Positions 36,601-48,701 of a stretch of DNA of 60,000 nt are shown here, piece by piece; within the stretch, counting starts at the first letter, position 1, and every line of letters begins with the position of its first letter. Origin of the DNA: Membranipora membranacea (Eukaryota; Bryozoa; Gymnolaemata; Cheilostomatida; Membraniporidae); the NCBI GenBank assembly GCA_914767715.1, contig OU612073.1, forward strand, positions 18,230,001 through 18,290,000. Reading direction: 5' to 3'. Position numbers and translations under genes: made by a program. The notes below the pieces were generated by a model. The model saw only the letters and a list, made by a program, of their open reading frames with translations. It was not told the DNA's origin and made no database searches.

Positions 36601-37043
36601 GTATAAAAAGATTCTCTCATAGAAAACACTGCTCTGTTGTCATCGTCAACAATCAAATTAAATTTTGAGAAGGGTGAAAACCAACATGCCAAAATAAAGA
36701 GGAGGAAAATGACATCATTTGAAATTCGCTAATGGAAAATTTGCTAAAGTTAATTCTGTTTATCATTAGAATTTCAAAAATCAAAATAAGTTAATTACAA
36801 ACTCTGAATTCAATGATACATTAAGAGATATTTCTACCCTGTAGACTGCTCAAATGCGTAGTTTGAGGGCACGCGCTCTGATTGAATCGCATTGATTTTA
36901 GAGGTAGTAGAAAAGTCAACGCTTAATGAGACTTGTAAGCTTCATCACTTTTTGTTTAATTTATCACTATTTGTACTCACATCAAGTTTCATCTGTATCT
37001 TGTTTATCATATCAGGAAAGTTGACGGGCTTGTTTGTTGCCAT
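33696..37043 (-). CDS. TAF12: TFIID subunit 12 (TAF12)
   Basis: Six phase-0 exons: 37043-36981, 36518-36426, 36027-35941, 35137-34940, 34335-34132, 33734-33696, giving 227 aa. The first 145 residues are divergent: a short N-terminus (MATNKPVNFPDMINKIQMKL), a charged segment, a basic KSKRPKSRQ patch and a Pro/Gln-rich stretch. The C-terminal half is the histone fold known from TAF12: KRLQDLVKEIDP, DDVEEVLMQIADDFIENVV, AKHRHSDTLEVKDVQLYLER, WNMWIPGFGSEEIRPYKRA, ending RMALIKKTLKKS. TAF12 pairs with TAF4 in TFIID and with ADA1-type partners in SAGA in the nucleus. It is longer than the roughly 160-aa human protein because of the N-terminal part. All splice sites are canonical and no lesion is seen. 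Confidence 0.96.
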
Positions 37044-37165
37044 TACTTATTCCTGCTAAAGAAGTGATGATATTATTAACTGGAAATTCTGAATGGTCTC
37101 ACCAAATATATACCTAAAATAAAAAACCGAGTGATTGGTCGTTTGGCTGTTCTCGAACAAATATT

Positions 37166-37481
37166 ATGTGAGGATAGGAGTGGAGTCGTCTAATGGTTAA
37201 GTGTAGGGTGTGTAATCTTTAAGGTCCAGGTTCAATTCCCAACGCCGGCAGTCAATTCGGATTCGGTACTGGCACACCATTTATCCTAGCCAGGTCCTTG
37301 CGGAACACGAGTAAAAATACCGGAGGTCAACAGTGTGTTTGCACACCCCACACACGGTAAAAAGAACCCCCTCTCTCTGATGGGCATGGGTATAGGGTGC
37401 GGCATGAGTACTATGGGTCCCAGTTCCTGTACTCAAGAGAGAATAACTCTCACCACTTCAAAGATGATGATGTGAGGATAG
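37166..37481 (+). mobile_element. tRNA-derived SINE with 12-bp target duplication
   Basis: atgtgaggatag at 37166-37177 and 37470-37481 flanks the insert. The head has a tRNA-like A box (gagtcgtctaatggttaagt) and B box (GGTTCAATTCCC), followed by a body (ccttgcggaacacgagtaaa, acacggtaaaaagaaccccc). It ends in a gatgatg microsatellite, as expected for LINE-dependent 3' ends. It lies just upstream of TAF12. Confidence 0.88.
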
Positions 37482-37944
37482 TCATTATTTAAAAGTAAAA
37501 TGGTACTATACCAAGAGAGAAGCACCTACTTTACTTGTTTATCAGTTTTAAAAAGAAAATTTATCATTGCTAAGTCAAAAAATTATCATTTTCACCCAAA
37601 TAACCTCACTTCACTACTTCTACTGCTTCTCTCCTTTATTGGTAATAAGCCTAAATAAAACATATTAGCTTTCTGCCCACATTATTTGTGATTTGGTTAC
37701 CGCTTACAGCTCCAAAGCCTTTTTGCATACAACAACTACACTGTTCTGAATAAGCACTATAAATAATGGCTACAGGTGCGGCAAAACTGTTGTACGGTAT
37801 TTCGATGTTGGTTGTGAGGTGTAGTGGGATGTCACTGCAGCGAGACCTGATGTTGCATCACCACAGCTACAGCACCTGCCATGTGAGGCCATGTGTGTCA
37901 GGCCTACAATAGTGTTTGGAATAATGTCTTCTTTCTCCCTATTA

Positions 37945-39031
37945 GGGGAAGGCGGGACACGTTGAGCCATGGGGCACGTTGATCCACCCCACTTTTTTCA
38001 AATACCATTTCGTGTTTTGAGTTTTCCCCTCCATCAGAGGTCATGTGACCAAGGGCACCCTTTTTGAGCCGACAAAAATAAAGATAGCTACTAAGGGAAG
38101 ATAATTATCTAGTTTTTCATCGTTTTTATCGTAAAAAGTAAATAATGCGCTAATAGACGGAAATTTCATCTATTCTCAACAGGGCGTGACTAAAAATTTG
38201 CAACTTTTATTATGTGATAACATCATATTTAGTCTCAATTTCACACAATCTAAACTTATCTCTGATGGAGAGATTTTGTTAAACTTGAGTTGGAAGTGAA
38301 AAACAGGCTGTTGGGGCATGTTGAGCCATGCCGGATGGGGCACGTTGAGCCATCATTACAAAATAAAGTACAGTTGTGAAATACCCTTTACCAGTGGTTC
38401 CTACATATCGTAGCAGCGGGTGGATTGTGTATACCCACAAATGAGTGTAGCAAAAGTAGAGAGCTGAGCCTAGCATACACGCGCCCCAGCATGCAATCAC
38501 ATGAATCCAACATGCATTCAGACAAGCACACTTTGCCTGCCATTGTACTCCTTTGTTCACCAAACAAAAGGCCTTTGGTTACACAACTCTCATAGGTGCA
38601 TTGGGGCATTTCTCCCTGACATCGGCCCCCAGGGCCTATCCAACATACTACAGCATAGGTGTACTTTATTTTGTAATGATGCCCTGCAGTATATGAATGT
38701 TATATGATGCAAGTGTATATGAAGTATATGTACACGAAAACAGAAACATTGTAATTGATGTTTCTTTAATGAAGTTAGCAATTACTCTGAGTTCACTTTT
38801 CCCTTCACTTATCATCAAGTTTGCAGCGTGCAAGTTTTCCTCTACCGCAAATGTTTCGGAGATTTATTTTGTGTTGCGAATTATATTTTATAGTTCAATC
38901 GAGTGAAAAACTGTGCTGTTGCAATGTATAAGGTTGCTTTTCTTTATTTCTTATGGTTGCAAGGAATTAAAAAGTTGTGACCAGCAAAGAGATGACCATA
39001 ACAGAGTGGCTCAACGTACCCCGCCTTCCCC
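37945..39031. mobile_element. 1.09-kb TIR DNA element with TA target site
   Basis: Terminal inverted repeats of 25 bp with two mismatches (left begins GGGGAAGGCGGGACACGTTG) are bordered by TA on both sides, as for Tc1/mariner/pogo-type elements. The motif ggggcacgttgagcca or close variants recurs internally near 37973, 38312 and 38337. There is a perfect internal inverted repeat of 21 bp (38352-38372 and 38660-38680), suggesting a nested smaller palindromic element. I see no transposase-like frame, so it is non-autonomous or decayed. Confidence 0.82.
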
Positions 39032-39153
39032 TACTCAATGGTTGTGAGGTACCCCAGGTCTTGCAGTAAATATGTTGCACTGTATTGAGGACCAGCCATG
39101 GGTTGTACCAATTGGTTGTACCAACAGCACCCACCAAGATTAAAGGTTGATTC

Positions 39154-39204
39154 AAATCAGGTGTCTTATCACTCGCCCATGGCGAGTGATATGACACCTG
39201 ATTT
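39154..39204. repeat. 24-bp-arm hairpin
   Basis: Arms 39154-39177 and 39181-39204 are complementary with one mismatch and a 3-nt loop (cat). The stem core is aatcaggtgtcttatcactc. The stem is long and near perfect, more like a minimal MITE or palindrome than a typical microRNA precursor, whose loop is longer. No target duplication is obvious. Confidence 0.8.
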
Positions 39205-39234
39205 TGCATGGGCAGCGAAATATTAGTGCCTTAA

Positions 39235-39412
39235 TGGCGAGGCCACAATATCTGCGCCATTTTGCTCTCTGTTTGCAGGCAGGTCGGAGCACACCTGGGG
39301 GCCAACAGATACCCAGTAGAAGATGGACTGCGGTGGGATTCGAACCCATGACCTTCAACATTTGCATGCTGAAGGAACAGTGCTCTAACCAACTGAGTCA
39401 CCTCCTACTCGC
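39235..39412 (-). mobile_element. tRNA-derived SINE, family S1, well-preserved copy
   Basis: On the minus strand: gagtaggaggtgactcagtt, ggttagagcac (A box), a Cys- or Phe-like degenerate anticodon arm with an insert, catGGGTTCGAATCCCaccgc (B box), then a body ccaggtgtgctccgacctgc and tgcaaacagagagcaaaatg. The same body is seen at 21440-21603. The position is between the TIR element and HSD17B8. Confidence 0.78.
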
Positions 39413-40548
39413 AATAATGCAATGCCAATGGCCACTACCCTCTCAGCATTGGCCCTTTGGACTGTACACGCCATCGCTCTGTAAGTGTAGTATCAGCAGT
39501 ATCAATGGATGACACTGCTCATTGGAAAATAGAAGGTTTGTAAAAGTCTCAAGGCTCCAATAGAACTTTAGTTAAATACCAAACTTTACTTGCTACAACA
39601 TGAACTGAAAGGGAGTTGATTGCTTACTAATTACTCGCAAGTCCTAGGACTAGGTGCAACATGAATAAAGGGCAACCAAGCCATTAGTGCAAGGACATAC
39701 TGTCTAACCCTACAGATCCTTTGACCATAATATCCAAGACCATAAATCCCTTGATCAATTTATATATATATATATATACTACATATCATCCAATAATCAA
39801 ATAATAATAATAAAGGAGTACTCCTTGATCCAGTCTCATTCATTGGTCATAAATCAATCAAGAAATATCAATATGATTGTGGAATTTCCTACTAGTCATC
39901 AATACATGTATTCCACCTGAGATAAGAGAGTCACTAGTTTGATTGGACCAAGGAGTTAGAACTCCTTGATTGGACTCTTTGAGGAGTAGTTTGAACTAAC
40001 TTTCAACTTTAGCTAAATTTTTTTTGTGATCCTCTTTGACATATTGAGGTATGAAAGCTGAAACCGGATGTATCTATGACCCTGAGGACCTCTATAATTA
40101 TGGTTGTCTGTTGAGGTGTTCCTTGTTCATACCGTTATAGAGAGTGGACTTTTGTAGATTATGGTCTATGCTGTTTTTTACTGCCACACCCCTTTTTTTG
40201 CATGAAATGTACACACAACATCAACTAACCAAGGGTTATTATATGACCCTTGAACTAACATTATCACAGCCCGCTGCAGTTTGGCATTTCATTGTGAACT
40301 CCTAATTACTGTATTATGGATAATGGAATGCTAACATACAATCGATATTTTCATTTGTAGCAAACTGTAAGATATAATATAAACAAGACCAGCTCACTGC
40401 TGGGCTTCCATCAAATGCTTTCATAATCATAGTGCCTGCATCTGCTGCACCCCAAGTAAAAGTTTTCACTGGGACTGTAATATCCAATCTACCATTTCAT
40501 TGCAGATAATAGGAAGAGATCCTTTGCTGCTTATATATAAGATAAACA

Positions 40549-43500
40549 ATGGTTCATGGAAAGATTGCTGTGATAACAGGTAAATATTACATTGAAAGTC
40601 TATAAATTGAGTTCACATTGATCAAGTGACCATTGAAGTACACATAAGACATGTGAAAACAGGGAGAGTAATCCCTGGTGGAAAACAGACTACTATTTTT
40701 GCGGTCTTTACTTGGCCTCTGCTACGCTAAGAACCCATCCGGATGCCTATTTGGCAACCGCCAGATGTCCGTGTGGCATCTGGTGGTTGCCCAATTGCCA
40801 TCCGGTTGGCACTCAGACAACCGCCGGATGCGAATTCTCGCATCCGGTTGCATAAAATGCAGACATCCGGTGGTTGCTAAATAGGCATCTGGGTGGGTTT
40901 ATGACAGTGACATTTGAGATTGATACAAGGTGAAATGGATGACCAGTTAGCACTGCCGGCTGGGTATTTGTCATAAGCTGGTAGCCCTTTTACAGGGATG
41001 TGAGGCGGATGGCCATTTACCGGACACTATTTTAGCACAACAGCCTCTACTTGGCTTGAACTTTTTGAGGCATGTAAAGTTTTGCATATAGTACTGGTGG
41101 TGGCATACAGGTGACCTTGTGTCCACTGGATCAGTCCCTACATGCAAGTGTTTATATAAACGATATACTATATATGAACCATAGGGATAACTCTATGGTA
41201 TAAACTTTATATAAACAATACTATGTATGAACTTACCCATGCGAATGGAAGTTTTACCCAAGCCCTGCAAATAACGGAAGTGTTACATCATTGAGGGCAA
41301 GTGGAAAATGGAGTAATGTTGCTGTATATACAGTCTTGCAGCCTTTCTCCTTACTGGGTTCGTAACTGATGAGTGGTAGTGCCAAGTAGGAGCTTATGCA
41401 CTACTATTCATAGGATACACCTAGCGCTGTGATATGATACTGAAATGTATTATCGCTGAATACTGGATACAATTAATAAAAGAGTGTAACAGGACCAGTT
41501 TATCATCTCATCATGCACATATCGGGGTACTGCGTTACTTTATGGCAAAAAGCTTACATGTCTTATGTATATAGCATTGTTTCAGGTGCTGCTAGCGGTA
41601 TTGGTAAAGCTGTCAGCTCACTACTACTCAGTAGAGGTGCTCAGGTTGTGGCTGTCGATGCATCTCAAAAGCTGCTGGACCAACTCCCTGATAAAGGTGA
41701 GATAAGTATAATGATAAATAAGTCACACAAAGAGACCACAACAATTAAATCCAGAAAATTCATTGTTGCCTCTTGGCTCACCCTCAAAATGTGCATCCAT
41801 TTCCATGAACCTCAAACTTCAAAAATATCTGCAGCTGTTGGGTAATTTACTCAGAACTTTCGGTCTGCAGTCTTTGCTGCTAACCACTCAGCCACACGAG
41901 CAGGATCTTAAAGGTCAGTGCAAATCAGAAGGCATTCCCATGCTGTGTACTCGACACAGTGAATTGGAAATGGTGGCTAGATGGTTGTCTGATATAATTT
42001 TCTTTTCTCTTGTAATTCCGCTAAAATCTGCCTGAAAAATCTATGTATGTGCATGTCATTCTATAACAATTATATTTGTTATTCTTGCAGATGCATTCAA
42101 ACTTCAGGTAGATGTCTCTCAGAAAACTGAGGTGGAGCAACTTTACAAACAAGTAATACAAAAGTGAGTGGCAAACCTCATTGTGAATGGCAGGCAGTAG
42201 TTCTGTGCTAGTCTTAACATTACATAGTGAAATCTATACACCAACAACATCATGAGAAGAATGTCTTATAATGACTCATGTTTTATTCCACATTCACTTG
42301 TCCTTTAGATTTGGCGCAGCTCCTCAAATTTTGGTGAACTCAGCTGGAATAACTAGAGACAATCTCATGCTAAAAATCACAGAGGAAGATTGGAATAAGG
42401 TATATCAGTATATATACTGCCTCTAGCTCCATTCTGGCCATATTATTATGCATAAACAATGGTTAAAATAATAAATGCATTTTGGAGTAGTTTACATGGC
42501 CACAAACATGATACAGGACAATGATAGATCAAGTAGTGAATAATTTGTGAACGGGACAAGGAATGATAAGTTAGCCCCTGTGGAAGTTTATTATTGAAAT
42601 GCTTTCATTGTCAGGTTGAATATAACTTGTCATGTGAAACATTTTAAAAATTTGGGCTCGTCTACGATATGATCTACATTTCAAATTGGTAATGCTATTC
42701 TCAAACAATAGTAGGACCTATATTGATATCAATTACACTTCAATCAAATGGTAGCACACAGGAAACCTCCTGTGCGCGCTGATATCGGTTAGGATTATCT
42801 CATTTCCTCACAACAATGAACCAGATTCTTCTTCTTTATTCAGGTCATAGACGTTAACTTGAAAGGGACTTTCTTGATGACCCAGGCTCATTCCATAAAC
42901 CTTATCAAACAGCTAAAACTTGCCGGAGATAGTGACATGAATATATCCGGAACAAACGGCAGTATAGTTAATATAGCGAGTGCAAGCGCAAAGGTAGTAT
43001 GAAGTAACGTTGAAAACATAAAGATTTTGGAAATTTCTTTTTTTACACATTTTATTGACTGCTGTAATCATCCTGATGAATGTTTACCATAAAGAAAAAT
43101 CCTTCAAGGTAGTAAGGAATGTACTATCTTTCATGATAGTAAGATAGTAAGTACTTGATGTGAGGACATATTCTCCCTGACAACCTTCAAAGACTTGATA
43201 TCCAAATGACGCTTCTCTCATCTTAAACTTAACGTCAATGCAATTTTCTTGATGTTCTCTCTTGCTTGCAGGGTAATGTTGGCCAGGCTAACTATTCCGC
43301 ATCTAAAGCTGGTGTAATTGGACTCACTAAAACTGCTGCCATAGAATTATCCAGGTTTGTGTCATATCTTTAAAGCAACCGATGCTTTCAGAGGAAAATC
43401 TATGATTAATCACACATACTTCAAATGGTGGTCACTAGGGGTGAATCAAGCCACAGTTCTGAGCTCAGGTCCAGGATTTGTAAGACCTTGTATTGCTGTA

Positions 43501-45085
43501 TTTTGAATTCGTCAACCACTAAGCCTCGCCCAATCACCAAATGTGAGCAGCCAAGTCAATTATTTCAAAACTAATTAAAATCTCTGGACTAACTTATTTT
43601 GCTCACTGAGACGGTTTCATATGTCATTTTGATTATTCTATTCGCAGAAAAGGAATCAGGGTTAACTGTATCCTACCAGGATTTATAAAGACGCCCATGA
43701 CTGATGTAGTACCAGACAAAGTTATGGGTACTGTTCTCCAAATGATTCCATTGCATAGAGTCGGTCAACCAGAAGGTAAGAAACATTGTACAAGTATATA
43801 CAAAATATTCAGTAGCTTTTTGCCACTTTCACTACCTTAGATAAAAATAGAAGCCAAATATTTCCATCTCAAATACACTAAAATGTAGCAAAGATTCAGG
43901 AAAATTTATCAGGTTGAATGATAAAATCCAACCTTTTTGGCCAAATGATTTGACTTCTCAAGTATCAGGTTGGTAAAGCCAAATCGGATATGATCCTGAA
44001 GATAAATATCCATGTCACAGACAATAATATATGTGTTAGTACATAAACCATCATCATATATGATGTATGGCTTAAGTGTATGTATGATGATCGATGTAGT
44101 GTATGTATGTATGGCTTTAGCTTATGTATAATGTATGTATGATATATGGCATCCGCATATATGGCAACCTATCACCACAATATATTCTTGAAAGAATATA
44201 CTTGCTCCAAAAGAGGGCTTTCCGCCTAATAGCAAATATCAACCACATACCATATCATCTAATACATACAAGAGATTTACATACATCTCTTGGTCTGATT
44301 CCTTTTCCTCTCCTTGCTGGTCATTTCACCTGTATTTTTGGTTTTCAAATTTTTGCATTTGATTACACCTGACTTTCTTTTGGAAGGCTTTGTTCCAGCT
44401 AGCTCTAAAACCTATTTTAGAGACAAATACCTATTACATTATCACACTCAGTGGCGTATATTAGCACTCACGGCCCACGAAATTCTGTGCATGGCTGTAT
44501 AGCTCAGTGTGTAGAGCGTCTGCCTTATAATCCCAAGTAATCATAATGTTGTGGGTTCGAATCCCATCAAGGTCAGTTTTTTTTCAAATGGGTGCTTTAT
44601 AACTGGAGCATTTTTACCGTAATCTTCTACTGCTATTGAGTTGTTTTCTGAAAGTACCCAACAGCTCAGTGAGCTATTGTAATACCTCTCTGCTTGCACT
44701 ATTTTGCTACCGATATGCAAAAATTTCCTCCCACACCCGCCACGCCTACGCCTGAACAATTAAGACAAAAAATCACTACAACTTTTAACTCTTTACCAAT
44801 TCAGATACGCTCAGCAACCAAACTTACTCATTTTAAACAACTTAATTCTTATTACTTGAGTATTTTTTCTTTTTCTCTCCGCTTAAGTTTTTTCTTTTTT
44901 GTTCTGTCACTGCATGAAAAACATTCCTAAAGATGATGTAGAATGACAATAAAAGTATATATCATCATCATAAATGTATTTTTTTGTTTACAGAGGTGGC
45001 TAATTTAATAGGATTTCTAGCTTCTAATGAGAGCAGCTATATGACAGGCTGTGCTATAGATATAGATGGTGGTCTCAGGATGTGA
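40549..45085 (+). CDS. HSD17B8: 17-beta-hydroxysteroid dehydrogenase 8 / mitochondrial ketoacyl-ACP reductase alpha subunit
   Basis: Eight exons: 40549-40579, 41586-41696, 42091-42163, 42309-42399, 42844-42996, 43272-43354, 43648-43775, 44994-45085, encoding 253 aa, close to the human length. It is a classical short-chain dehydrogenase: cofactor motif TGAASGIG (residues 10-17), NSAG (82-85), and catalytic Ser148, Tyr161 and Lys165 in VGNVGQANYSASKAGVIGL. It ends SYMTGCAIDIDGGLRM. The segments VGNVGQ, INLIKQL and LPGFIKTPMT, and the C-terminus, fit HSD17B8. That enzyme uses NAD and in animals pairs with CBR4 as the KAR complex of mitochondrial fatty-acid synthesis. I chose the exon-5 donor one codon downstream of the first GT so that the Ser-Tyr spacing stays at 13. 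The last intron holds LINE and SINE remnants. No lesion in coding exons. Confidence 0.93.
40732..40900. mobile_element. MITE family M2
   Basis: Inverted ends of about 28 bp with a few mismatches: left begins AACCCATCCGGATGCCTATT, right reads ataggcatctgggtgggtt. Inside are further inverted words (gcatctggtggttgcc, catccggttg, tgcgaattctcgca). It shares its ends with the hairpin region at 31300-31600, so this is a dispersed family. It lies in intron 1 of HSD17B8. No coding capacity. The target duplication is not clear. Confidence 0.8.
44124..44900 (+). mobile_element. LINE 3' fragment interrupted by a tRNA-like SINE
   Basis: 44150-44370 encodes YGIRIYGNLSPQYILERIYLLQKRAFRLIANINHIPYHLI-like residues, clearly related to the C-terminal part of ORF2 of the LINE at 46151-48649. 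A second piece, FNSLPIQIRSATKLTHFKQL (near 44785-44845), matches the usual end of such ORF2 proteins. Between them, around 44483-44580, is a tRNA-like head with tagctcagtgtgtagagcg (A box) and GGGTTCGAATCCCa (B box), i.e. a nested SINE. The fragment ends in a tcatcatcat run. All of it lies in the last HSD17B8 intron. Confidence 0.78.
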
Positions 45086-46100
45086 CATCTTTAAACACCT
45101 GCTGCCTCTTGTCACTTTATGACTGGTGGGTGACTCTGTATACTCCTTCCAAATGCAATTTTTTGACAAGACACTCGATTCATAGTTATACTTTCTTTTG
45201 ATTACATCTAAAATTACTTTTTCACTTTTTCATTGTGATCTCGGGATCTGCATTACACTGGTAATTGTTAACCAGCCTTAAAATTTAATTGTTAATACAA
45301 TGTAAGGTTACTTTAATGTGTTCACTAGAGCAAGTTTTCATTGGTACGTGATTTGATTTACTTCTAATAAACTACAAAATGAATGCGTTATGGATAAACA
45401 CCAGCGATACTTTATCCGCCTGTAAAAATGATGGCATGTTACATGTACATGTATATGTATATTTATATGTATATCTATGTAAAAAAGGCAATCTTAATGA
45501 TGGTGGTACCAACATAACTATGTACCAATTCTTTATCAAGATTATTTCTCAAGAGATCGTTATCCCTAAACAAAAGTTCATATAATAGTTGGGTAACTTA
45601 TTCAGCCTCTATAATCCGATAGAACAAATAGAACGTCCTCATGCCGATAAGGAGTTGTGGGTTCAATATGTAGTGCAAGGCAAGTCCTGTGTTAGGCACA
45701 CGTGGATTCATGGAGAGCTGGTTCTCTACTTCACCGTTGTTTTTGTGTGACATCAGGGACACGTTGACATTTATTTAGTTTGATATAACATGTGTTGATG
45801 ATGATGATGTGTTTATTTGTCTCATATATATACTTTTTATTGGCATCAAAAGTCATCTCATTCGAAATGTTTTGCACTCAGTGCCAGAAAACAATTTTTT
45901 TTATAACAAAAAAAGAGAAACAGAAGGGAAATAATATCATCAATGATGTTGGTCAAGTCGATAATATATGGTTGAAAAGTAAAGTTTTGAATGAACTGAA
46001 CTTCTCTTTAGATCTCAAATGTAACGGTAAAGAATTGTATGTAGCAGAAACTTTGTATCTTAGATTGTCTGTATGATATAAAAGTAAATGTTTATCACGA
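45086..46100. other. HSD17B8 3' flank
   Basis: No gene seen. Contains aataaa-type signals after the HSD17B8 stop, and near 45620-45700 a stretch with gttgtgggttcaatatg that may be a degraded tRNA-SINE head. I could not define its borders. Confidence 0.4.
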
Positions 46101-46150
46101 AAATTGAACTTGGTAGTGTTTTTAAATCCTCTATATATAAATGGTGGTGT

Positions 46151-48649
46151 TTAAAAATTGTTTATCTTATGCGCAAAAAGTGAAGTGAAATAACAAACAA
46201 GCTTAGGAAGAGGTAGGAGTTGTAATGATTGTGTAATGGATTCGGTTGAAATGAGATAATACGGGATGTAATGCACATTGGCGATAATGCGTAAAGCCCG
46301 TTTTTGCAACAAAAATAATCTATTGAGGGCATTATTGCAGGACAAGTTGCCAATGATATGGATACCATATATAAGGTGACAATAGATAAACTGGAAGTAA
46401 AATGTGCGGGCACTTGCTATATCCAAGAAGTATCTCAAATTTTGAAGTAGGTAAACATTCCGTTGTACCTTTTTATATACATACTCTAGATGATCCTGCC
46501 ATGAAAGCGAGTCATTCAACACAAAACCCAGAAGCCTTGTAGTTCTCTGTCTGTTTAGTTTTTCATGCCCTATGTACAGTTCCAGGTCATAAAGCGGATC
46601 TGAGATATTAAGTAGCATGTAATGAGATTTCTGAACATTTATAACCATCCGGTTACGATTGCACCAATCCAAAATGCCACTTAAATCTTCAGATGCCTTT
46701 GCCTTTAGTTGCTGAAGGTTTTTATTAGATGACAGGAACACTGTATCATCAGCATATGCATATGATGATGAGTCTGATTTTGATGAAGTTAATAAATCAT
46801 TTATGAAGATGAGAAACAAAGTTGGTGCTAGGATTGAACCTTGAGGGACCCCTATTGTGATAGGCAATCTACAAGATTCAATATTATTGAGTTTAACAAA
46901 CTTCCTTCTGTCTGTCAGAAAGGTGTCAAGAAGTTTTAACATATTTCCTCCGATGCCTCAAGCCTTCAACTTATTGTGTAGTAAAACATGGGATACACAG
47001 TCAAATGCCTTTTTAAAATCCAGAAAAAGTAATGTCATAACATTTCCATTAATTTTCTCCACCAAAGAGTCTGAAATAATTTTAAATAAACTGTCTGAAC
47101 AAGAATGGCCTTTTCTAAATCCACATTGAAGCTCATGGATGATTTTGTTCTTAGTGAGATATTCTTGCAGATGGTGATTTATGTGTTTCTCAAATATTTT
47201 TGAAAGAACAGGCAAGACTGAAATTGGCCTATAATTTGATGGGTTATTTATATCCCCAGATTTATGTATTGGTGAAACTCGAGCTAGTTTCCATGTTGAA
47301 GGGAACTGTCCTTTGCTTAAAACCCTGTTAAACATATCGGTGACAATATCCACAATATAAGGCCAAACAAGCTTCAACATCTTCACTGTAATTCTGTCAG
47401 GTCCTGTACTTTTACTATCAGGAATGTGGAACAATATTCTTGTACATGTGAAAGGGGTGAATTGTGGTATGTCTGTCAAATTATGTTTGGATACGGGAAA
47501 TGTCATCTCATCTGTTACAACAAGGTTTTTTGTGATTGATTTTGCAATGGATGTGAAATGGCTGTTAAATTGATCTGCACTCAAATTTGTCGCAGGGAAA
47601 GTCTCCTTTTTATTCTTTAATACATCCCAAACAGGTTTTGTATTACCTTTAGACTCTTTAATAGTATTAGAAATAGCTCTTTTCTTCTTTTGTCTGATCA
47701 TATTAGTGACATAATTTCGCTGTTTTTTATATCCTTCCCAATCACCGTTTTGTTTGAGTTGATCTCTGATTTTGATGTTCATTTTTACCTCATCATCCAA
47801 CCATTTTGGAAGATTATGCGTTCTTACAAAACGGGTCTTCTCAAACATGAGTTTTGATATAAGATGATTCAAATGGCTATAGAACTTCTCAAACATTGAG
47901 TCTATTGATCTTTCATACAGTACATAACCAAAATTTTCCCTTGAGAATGTGTTAAAAATGTTTTCAGGTGTTGCAAATGAATAATCCAAAAATGTTACCT
48001 TACATCTTTGTTTAGATATTTTAACATTTCTATCAATCTCTCTTGAAGCTACTATCATGAAATGATCACTCAGTGAATATTTGATGACACCAGATTTAGC
48101 AATATTGTCACTTTTACTTGAATAGATGTGGTCAATTAGTGTCCTTGATGAATTAGTTATGCGAGTGGGTTCAGATATAAGTTGATTCAACAGTAGTGGA
48201 GAGGTAACATTATCTAACCACCTGTTTTTCGAAGTTGGATTCAGCAAATCAATATTGAAATCACCAAATATTATAATTTCATCGTTCAAACCATAACAAC
48301 GCTCGACAAACTCTGAAAAGTCTGTGTTCCATGATGCTTTTGATTGGGGAGGTCTATATAAGTATGTGACCAAAAAACTCTTTTGGCTTCTGGGTCTGAC
48401 CTTGACTGTTATACTCTCATCCATGTAAAGATCTAAATTTTCCAGATGTTCAATGACCAGTGAATCATGGACATAGCAGAGTAATCCCCCACCATTGTTA
48501 CAGAGCCTATCCCTTCTTATCATCGTATATCCTGGTACCTCATATAGGCAGCTGTCATCATTTTCATTCAAAAATGTTTCAGCCAAACACAGTATACTAA
48601 ATTTGTGATCACTAAGAATTAAACGAACCTCTTCCAGTTTGCTTGCCAA
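46151..48649 (-). pseudogene. LINE ORF2: endonuclease and reverse transcriptase, one stop
   Basis: Endonuclease signatures in order: ILCLAETFLNEND, GGGLLCYV, YLYRPPQSK, IIFGDFNIDLL, LIDHIYSS, SDHFMI. Reverse transcriptase signatures: SKSTGPDRI, LARVSPIHKSGD, NYRPISVLPVLSKIFEK, QCGFRKGHSC, LFLDFKKAFDCV, GVPQGSILAPTLFLIFINDL, YADDTVFLS, and a thumb/C-terminal region with LQKRALRIIANV. A TGA at 46960-46958 interrupts the frame between DCVSHVLLHNKLKA and GIGGNMLKLL. The frame is the same on both sides, so it is a single nonsense change. The N-terminal start is also disturbed: a frame change near 48665 separates the overlapping ATG from RGLASKLEEV. The enzyme would copy LINE RNA at a nicked chromosomal target. 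Confidence 0.9.
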
Positions 48650-48701
48650 TCCACGGAGATAAGATTAAGATTAAGATATGCGCTATAAAAATTCATTGCC
48701 A

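Noticed and set aside
38279-38609. Overlapping minus-strand frames as a transposase remnant in the TIR element
   Set aside because: The translations show no DDE/D signature or helix-turn-helix and are interrupted by the internal palindrome.
46958-46960. TGA in LINE ORF2 (and in the second LINE) as a recoded sense codon
   Set aside because: HSD17B8 and TAF12 end at TGA at the position expected for their families, so TGA is a normal stop here. The LINE stops are ordinary nonsense changes.
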